From DTU018 sp029550685 (GTDB lineage Bacteria; Bacillota; Syntrophomonadia; Syntrophomonadales; Syntrophomonadaceae), in NCBI GenBank assembly GCA_035412805.1, contig DAONVO010000080.1, positions 1 to 10,631 on the forward strand: DNA of 10,631 bases. Reading direction: 5' to 3'. The notes below the pieces were generated by a model. That model was not told where the DNA came from. It ran no database searches and saw nothing but the letters and a program-made list of their open reading frames with translations. The position numbers were made by a program, and so were the translations under genes. Positions 5,961-10,631 of this stretch are shown here, one piece after another (positions within the stretch are counted from its first letter, which is position 1; every line of letters starts with the position of its first letter).

Positions 5961-6890
5961 TCACCGTTCCTCCCGGTCATAGGGAAATCCTAAGGCAGCC
6001 GGAACTCCGGCTTCCTGCCTCAAGCGGATGGTTACTGCTACCAGAACCAGTATGGTAAAAAGGTAAGGCAGCATGGACAGGAAAAAGGGGGATATTTGAA
6101 ATCCGGCAGTCTGGATACGGAAAGTCAGAGCTTCCACACCCCCAAATAAATAGGATCCGGCAATTGCTCGCAGCGGGTTCCAGAGAGCAAAAATTACCAG
6201 AGCTACTGCAATCCAACCCCGCCCGGCAGTGATACTCTCCTGCCAGGTGGGTGCATAGGCCAAAGACAGGTAAGCACCTCCCAGTCCAGCCATCATGCCC
6301 CCAATAATGGTAGCCAGATAGCGCACCCGGGAAACACTGATACCTACCGCATCTGCCGCAGCCGGGTTCTCACCTACAGATCTAATGCTCAGCCCCCAAC
6401 TGGTGCGATACATAATATACCATAAAGCCAAAGCCAAGATCATGCTCAGGTAAACCATCGCATCATGCTGAAATAGAATGGGTCCCAGTATTGGAATATC
6501 CCCTAACCAAGGTATATCAATAGAAGTAAACCTATCCGCCACCGGCAGTCCTACATAGTTTTTGCCTAGAAAACCGCTGGTTCCAGTTCCAAATATGGTT
6601 AAAGCCAAACCGCTCACTACCTGGTTGCCTTTCAGGGTGACGCATATAAAAGCATGAATAGCGGACAGGATCGCTCCCCCTCCTGCTGCTGCCAAAATAC
6701 CCAGCCAATGATTTCCGGTATTGATGGTAACCATAAAACCGGTAACCGCTCCTACTAACATCATTCCTTCCACACCCAGGTTCAATATGCCCGATCTTTC
6801 TGCTATAACCTCACCCATGGCTGCAAAGAGCAGCGGTGTGCCAGCTACAATAGCCACGGCAAGAAGAGCGACAATACTATTCAGGTCCAT
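5961..6890 (-). CDS. nupQ: Nucleoside-type ABC transporter permease (second)
   Basis: A 309-residue integral membrane protein of the BPD_transp_2 family, similar to B. subtilis NupQ (YufQ). It has about eight to nine hydrophobic segments. The family motif LNLGVEGMMLVGA (about 36-48) follows the first segment. The cytoplasmic coupling loop RSVGENPAAADAVGIS (170-185) is where the ATPase docks, and GRGWIAVALVIFALWNP (223-239) is another typical block. It pairs with the other permease to form the membrane channel. The start is ATG, one base after the upstream permease stop, with GGAGG 6 nt before it inside the end of that gene; translational coupling is likely. Substrate is inferred from family and operon, not from specific residues. 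Confidence 0.9.
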   Translation of the reverse strand: MDLNSIVALLAVAIVAGTPLLFAAMGEVIAERSGILNLGVEGMMLVGAVTGFMVTINTGNHWLGILAAAGGGAILSAIHAFICVTLKGNQVVSGLALTIFGTGTSGFLGKNYVGLPVADRFTSIDIPWLGDIPILGPILFQHDAMVYLSMILALALWYIMYRTSWGLSIRSVGENPAAADAVGISVSRVRYLATIIGGMMAGLGGAYLSLAYAPTWQESITAGRGWIAVALVIFALWNPLRAIAGSYLFGGVEALTFRIQTAGFQISPFFLSMLPYLFTILVLVAVTIRLRQEAGVPAALGFPYDREER

Positions 6891-6891
6891 A

Positions 6892-7953
6892 TTAATCCTC
6901 CCGGCTCATAGTCACACGATATTTGAGCATGATCTCTCCTGCCAGCAGGAAGAATAATACTGCTCCCTGCAGCATCAGTACAATGGCATAGGGGATGCCG
7001 AAGGTCTGCACCCCGAATCCCCCTACCAGCAAGGCCCCAAACAAAAAGGCCACCAAGAGAATTGCGAAGGGATTCAAGCGAGCCAGCCAGGCAATTATAA
7101 TGCCGGTATACCCATAATTGGCCGAAATGTCCTGCTGCAGGCGGTGAGTAATGCCTGACACCTCGATCATGCCAGTCATTCCGGCAATACCGCCGCTGAC
7201 CAGCATTACCAGCAGGATATTCCTGGCTACATTCATACCTGCATACCTGGCAGCTTCCGGGCTCTCGCCGGCTACGCGCACTTCAAAACCCCAGCGGGTG
7301 TACTTCATCACCATGTATAATATGATGGCTACTGCCACAGCAATTAGAATGCCTACATGCACCCGGCTTCCTGGAATGGCCGGCAAATAAGCTGTCTCCG
7401 GAAAACGCGGAGCCAGGGGGAAACCCATGGCATTGGGGTCCTTCCAGGGTCCGAACACCAGGTAGCTTACCCAGAAAATAGCTACATAGTTGAGCAGCAA
7501 AGTGGTTATGGTCTCATTGACATTCCATATAGCTCTTAAGGCTCCGGGGATTAGGCCCCATATGGCTCCCGCTGCAAATCCCGCTACCAGCATAAGGGTT
7601 AGCAGCGGCAAAGAGGGCCAATCCCCCAAAAGCAGTACCACGCCGCCGGCAGCGAAAGCCCCCATATACAGCTGTCCTTCAGCCCCGATGTTCCAGAGTT
7701 TCATACGAAAGGCAATGGATACTGCCAGACCGGTAAGGGCCAGGGGTATAGCTTTGACAATGGTCTCCGAAACAGCATAGGGACTACCAAAAGCTCCCTG
7801 TATCATGCGCCGGTATGTCTCTGCTGCCTCGTACCCTGACACAGCTAGGAAAATCCAGCCCACCAGTATTGCCAGTAATATGGAGGCAATAGGTACGGCT
7901 ACTTTCACCAGCCATGATTCATTGTTCCTGCGGACGAGCCTTAACCTGTTCAT
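6892..7953 (-). CDS. nupP: Nucleoside-type ABC transporter permease (first)
   Basis: A 353-residue BPD_transp_2 membrane protein similar to B. subtilis NupP (YufP). A basic N-terminus (NRLRLVRRN) precedes about nine hydrophobic segments. Typical motifs are LWNIGAEGQLYMGAFAA (86-102) and the coupling loop RVAGESPEAARYAGM (226-240). These blocks parallel those in the neighbouring permease, showing the two are paralogues forming a heterodimeric channel. The start is ATG, one base after the ATPase stop, with AGGAG 6 nt upstream inside the ATPase gene. The guanosine transporter NupNOPQ of B. subtilis has the same gene order; use of guanosine or other nucleosides here is inferred from that. Confidence 0.9.
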   Translation of the reverse strand: MNRLRLVRRNNESWLVKVAVPIASILLAILVGWIFLAVSGYEAAETYRRMIQGAFGSPYAVSETIVKAIPLALTGLAVSIAFRMKLWNIGAEGQLYMGAFAAGGVVLLLGDWPSLPLLTLMLVAGFAAGAIWGLIPGALRAIWNVNETITTLLLNYVAIFWVSYLVFGPWKDPNAMGFPLAPRFPETAYLPAIPGSRVHVGILIAVAVAIILYMVMKYTRWGFEVRVAGESPEAARYAGMNVARNILLVMLVSGGIAGMTGMIEVSGITHRLQQDISANYGYTGIIIAWLARLNPFAILLVAFLFGALLVGGFGVQTFGIPYAIVLMLQGAVLFFLLAGEIMLKYRVTMSRED

Positions 7954-7954
7954 A

Positions 7955-9472
7955 TTACACTCCTACTCTTTGGGCCCCTAACATCAAAGCGCCAATACTA
8001 TCTATGTCTGTTTCCCTTACATTCAAAATCGCTTTTATTTCACCGTTGTACATCACAGCAACCCGGTCAGCCAAACGGAAAATGTCGTCAAGATCTTCCA
8101 AAACCAGCATAATGGCTGTACCCTTCTGGCGCTGTTCCAGCATTAAGTCATAAACAGCTTGAGCCGCCGCCACATCCAATCCCCGTACCGGATAAGCAGC
8201 CACCAGAACGTCCGGATTTAAATCCAACTCACGCCCCAGCAGCAGTTTTTGCAAATTCCCGCCGGACAGGTAATTAACCGGATGATGTATATTAGCCACC
8301 GCTACCTGGTAGCGATCTACCAGACTACGAGTATAGGCTTCCAGCTTCCTATAATCCAATAATAATCCGCGCCGGTTTTCAGGGTAACGGTAATTCCGCA
8401 GCATGGCGTTTTCCACAACACTTATATTGGGAACCAACCCCATACCCAAACGGTCTTCCGGAATAAAAGTCAACCCCATGGCCGAGCGCTCCCTGATGGG
8501 TAAATGCCTTATTTCCTTGCCACGTAGCCGGATACTCCCGGAGGATGCCGACCTCAAGCCTGCCAAAGCCTCCACCAGCTCACGCTGCCCATTGCCGGCC
8601 ACTCCAGCTATAGCCAGAATTTCACCCTCATGCAATTCCAAATTGGCACGACGCACTGCTGTCCGTCCCCGGTCATTGGGGACACTCAGGTCACTGACTG
8701 CTAATACAGTGGGACCGAGCTGGTGACTGCGGTTAAACTCTGGAAATATAACTTCCCGGGCCACCATCATGCGGGTCAAGGTTTGTTCATCCAGGTTTTG
8801 AATGTGGTCACTCCCCACCACTTCTCCCCGGCGTAAAACCGTTACATAATCAGCTATGGCCATAACTTCGCTAAGTTTGTGAGTAATAAGAACTACTGCT
8901 TTACCCTGATCAGCCATTAAGCGCAGGGTATGGAACAATTCCTTTACTTCCTGAGGAGTCAGCACCGTAGTAGGTTCATCCATGATCAGAATATCACAGC
9001 CCCGGTAAAGCATTTTCAGGATTTCCACCCGCTGTTGTTCACCCAGAGAAAGATGGCTGACACGGGCATGTGGATCCACCGCCAGGCCGAATTGCTCCGA
9101 TAAATCCCTTACCCTTTGTTCTATCCTATCGCTGCGGATCCTGATCCCGCCTTTGGCTCCCAGCATCACATTCTCCGCCACCGTCATATTGTTTACCAGG
9201 CGGAAATGCTGGTAAATCATGCCGATACCAGCCTGCAGAGCCAAGCGGGGAGAACGCAGCTTTAATGGCTGGCCTTTTACTTTAATGGTCCCGGAATCAG
9301 GCCGGTACAGCCCAGCCAGTATACTTGCCAGGGTGGACTTGCCCGCCCCGTTTTCCCCCAGCAGGGCATGAATTTCACCAGGATAGACCCGGAAATTAAT
9401 ATTGTTATTAGCCTTTACTCCCGGAAACCATTTGTTAATGCCATCCATTTGTACAACCGGAACACGTTTCAT
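7955..9472 (-). CDS. nupO: Nucleoside-type ABC transporter ATPase, two fused domains
   Basis: A 505-residue cytoplasmic ATPase with two ABC domains in one chain (RbsA/MglA/NupO type). Domain 1 is complete: Walker A GENGAGKST (39-47), Q-loop near Q88, signature LSLGEQQ (141-147), Walker B ILIMDEP (161-167) and switch histidine H198. Domain 2 is degenerate in its nucleotide site: GVAGNGQRE (290-298) replaces Walker A, the signature LSGGNLQ (402-408) is intact, and the Walker B region VLVAAYP (422-428) lacks the Asp-Glu pair. One active and one degenerate site is normal for this subfamily. The start is ATG with GGAGG 6 nt upstream. The gene follows the binding-protein gene by 60 bp containing a strong hairpin, and is followed at 1 nt by the permeases. 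Confidence 0.93.
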   Translation of the reverse strand: MKRVPVVQMDGINKWFPGVKANNNINFRVYPGEIHALLGENGAGKSTLASILAGLYRPDSGTIKVKGQPLKLRSPRLALQAGIGMIYQHFRLVNNMTVAENVMLGAKGGIRIRSDRIEQRVRDLSEQFGLAVDPHARVSHLSLGEQQRVEILKMLYRGCDILIMDEPTTVLTPQEVKELFHTLRLMADQGKAVVLITHKLSEVMAIADYVTVLRRGEVVGSDHIQNLDEQTLTRMMVAREVIFPEFNRSHQLGPTVLAVSDLSVPNDRGRTAVRRANLELHEGEILAIAGVAGNGQRELVEALAGLRSASSGSIRLRGKEIRHLPIRERSAMGLTFIPEDRLGMGLVPNISVVENAMLRNYRYPENRRGLLLDYRKLEAYTRSLVDRYQVAVANIHHPVNYLSGGNLQKLLLGRELDLNPDVLVAAYPVRGLDVAAAQAVYDLMLEQRQKGTAIMLVLEDLDDIFRLADRVAVMYNGEIKAILNVRETDIDSIGALMLGAQRVGV

Positions 9473-9490
9473 GCTGATCCTCCAATTGAA

Positions 9491-9510
9491 AAGGCGGCTT
9501 ACGCCGCCTT
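9491..9510 (-). promoter_or_regulatory. Intercistronic GUAA-loop hairpin between binding-protein and ATPase genes
   Basis: AAGGCGGC (9491-9498) and GCCGCCTT (9503-9510) form a perfect 8-bp stem. On the minus strand the loop reads GTAA, a stable GNRA tetraloop, and the stem is followed by TTCAATT. This gives a partial-terminator shape right after the binding-protein gene and just before the ATPase ribosome binding site. In binding-protein ABC operons such hairpins often keep the binding-protein mRNA more abundant, by terminating some transcripts or blocking 3' exonucleases. The structure is seen; the role is inferred. Confidence 0.65.
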
Positions 9511-9532
9511 ATTAAGACAAGCCTCAGGTATA

Positions 9533-10631
9533 TTACTCAATGGTCCCGTCTACTCCGTATACAAACCAATCCATGCTGAGCATTTCTTCATCAGTCATGA
9601 CCTGGCCTTCCGGCACTTTAACCGTGCCATCCTGAGCTTTGATGGGGCCAAAGAAGACATCCCATTCACCCTGAATGATTTCCTGCTTCTTGGCTTGTAC
9701 CTGGTCAACTATCTCAGTAGGAACCTTTTCCGAAATAGGAGCCAGATCCACGATGCCGTCAGCCATACCACCCCAGTATGCTTCGCTCTTCCAGGTTCCA
9801 TCCATAACGCCCTGAATAGCCCGCACATAATAGGGTCCCCAGTTCCAAATCGGGGAAGTCAGGTTAGCATCGGGAGCAAATTTGCGCATATCACTGTTAT
9901 AGCCAATGGAATAAATGCCGGCATCCTGGGCAGCCTGCTGAACCGCAGGAGTATCAGCGTGCTGGGCCAAAACATCACAGCCGGCATCGATTAAGCTCTG
10001 AGCTGCCTGTTTTTCCAAAGTGGGATCAACCCAGGTATTGGACCAGACTACCTTAACGGTAGCATTGGGGTTCACTGCCTGAACGCCCAGGGTAAAAGCA
10101 TTAATACCGCGAATAACTTCGGGAATGGGATAAGCTGCCGCATAACCAATTTTGCCGTTCTTGGTCATGGCGCCCGCTACCATGCCGCTTAAATAGCGAG
10201 CCTGATAAATACGTCCAAAATAGGTGGAAACATTTTCAGATGTCTGCAGTCCTGAACAATGCAGGAAGGTTACATCGGGATAACGCTTGGCTACTTCCAG
10301 CATGGGATCGCCATAACCGAAACTGTTGGCGATAACCACCTGGCATCCTTCCTGAACTAACTGCTCAATACTGCGCTCAGCATCGGCACCTTCGGGCACG
10401 TTCTCCAGGGTAACGGTCTTAACGCCTGGAATCTGCTGTTCCAAATACTTTCTGCCTTCATCGTGAGCATAGGTCCATCCAGCGTCTCCGGGAGCACCTA
10501 TGTAAATAAATCCAACCTTAAACTCCTTTTCAGCCTTATCTGCTGTGCCATTATCCTGCGAGCCACCGCAGCCAATTACCATGGTAGCTGCAAAAATCAA
10601 CACCAACAGGAGAACCCCCAGCTTCCTCCAA
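9533..10631 (-). CDS. nupN: BMP-family substrate-binding lipoprotein, 5' end missing
   Basis: Substrate-binding protein of the Bmp/PnrA-like family (COG1744), the extracytoplasmic receptor of the ABC importer encoded downstream. The open frame runs off the window edge, so the N-terminus is absent. The in-frame TTG at 10604-10606 is not a credible start, because upstream codons still encode signal peptide (WRKLGVLL, then LVLIFAATMVIGC). The lipobox VIGC puts the lipidated cysteine at codon 10568-10570. A Gly/Ser-containing linker (GGSQDNGTADKAEKE) leads to the periplasmic-binding fold beginning KVGFIYIGAPGDAGWTYAH. About 365 codons are present, close to full length. Partners identify it as NupN-like. 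The GDAGWTYAHDEGR motif differs from the treponemal PnrA form as I recall it, so a purine or nucleoside ligand is likely but not certain. Confidence 0.9.
   Translation of the reverse strand, partial: WRKLGVLLLVLIFAATMVIGCGGSQDNGTADKAEKEFKVGFIYIGAPGDAGWTYAHDEGRKYLEQQIPGVKTVTLENVPEGADAERSIEQLVQEGCQVVIANSFGYGDPMLEVAKRYPDVTFLHCSGLQTSENVSTYFGRIYQARYLSGMVAGAMTKNGKIGYAAAYPIPEVIRGINAFTLGVQAVNPNATVKVVWSNTWVDPTLEKQAAQSLIDAGCDVLAQHADTPAVQQAAQDAGIYSIGYNSDMRKFAPDANLTSPIWNWGPYYVRAIQGVMDGTWKSEAYWGGMADGIVDLAPISEKVPTEIVDQVQAKKQEIIQGEWDVFFGPIKAQDGTVKVPEGQVMTDEEMLSMDWFVYGVDGTIE

Noticed and set aside
9368..9994. Plus-strand 208-residue open frame
   Set aside because: Antisense to the ATPase and binding-protein genes and crosses their intergenic hairpin; no family resemblance.
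10604..10606. TTG as the start codon of the BMP binding protein
   Set aside because: The frame stays open to the window edge and the upstream codons complete a normal lipoprotein signal peptide, so the real start lies outside the window.

Overview
All ten genes lie on the minus strand, so the window reads right to left in transcription order. Gene content, order and strong GGAGG-type ribosome binding sites point to a Gram-positive bacterium of the Clostridia (Peptococcaceae/Syntrophomonas-like). The run aroQ – Xaa-Pro peptidase – efp matches the conserved Firmicutes order yqhS-yqhT-efp, and efp is followed by a CD1247-type protein, as in clostridia. The species cannot be named from this sequence alone.

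Right part (10631 to 5961): a nucleoside-type ABC importer resembling B. subtilis nupNOPQ (yufNOPQ). It has a BMP-family substrate-binding lipoprotein whose 5' end is cut by the window edge, a double-domain ATPase, and two BPD_transp_2 permeases. A strong GUAA-loop hairpin sits between the binding-protein gene and the ATPase gene. The last three genes are packed with 1-nt gaps.

Middle (5960 to 2527): an AT-rich 197-bp gap carries a good sigma-A-type promoter (TAGACA-17-TATAGT). It is followed by tldD, tldE (pmbA) and aroQ, tightly spaced, each start with its own ribosome binding site. TldD keeps its HExxxH zinc site and TldE lacks it, as expected for the heterodimeric protease.

Left part (2526 to 1): a 184-bp non-coding gap, then an Xaa-Pro peptidase (TTG start), efp, and a small acidic zinc-ribbon protein of the CD1247 type. 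Between efp and the last gene is an almost perfect 18-bp inverted repeat. In the mRNA it would pair the Shine-Dalgarno sequence of the last gene with an upstream anti-Shine-Dalgarno-like arm. A terminator-like hairpin follows the last gene, and the first ~117 bases hold hairpins and a copy of a widespread-looking intergenic repeat.

The functions are mainly housekeeping: nucleoside salvage, peptide processing, shikimate pathway, and translation of proline-rich sequences. No phage, transposase, CRISPR or defence genes were seen. The least explained element is the RBS-sequestering hairpin before the CD1247-type gene.
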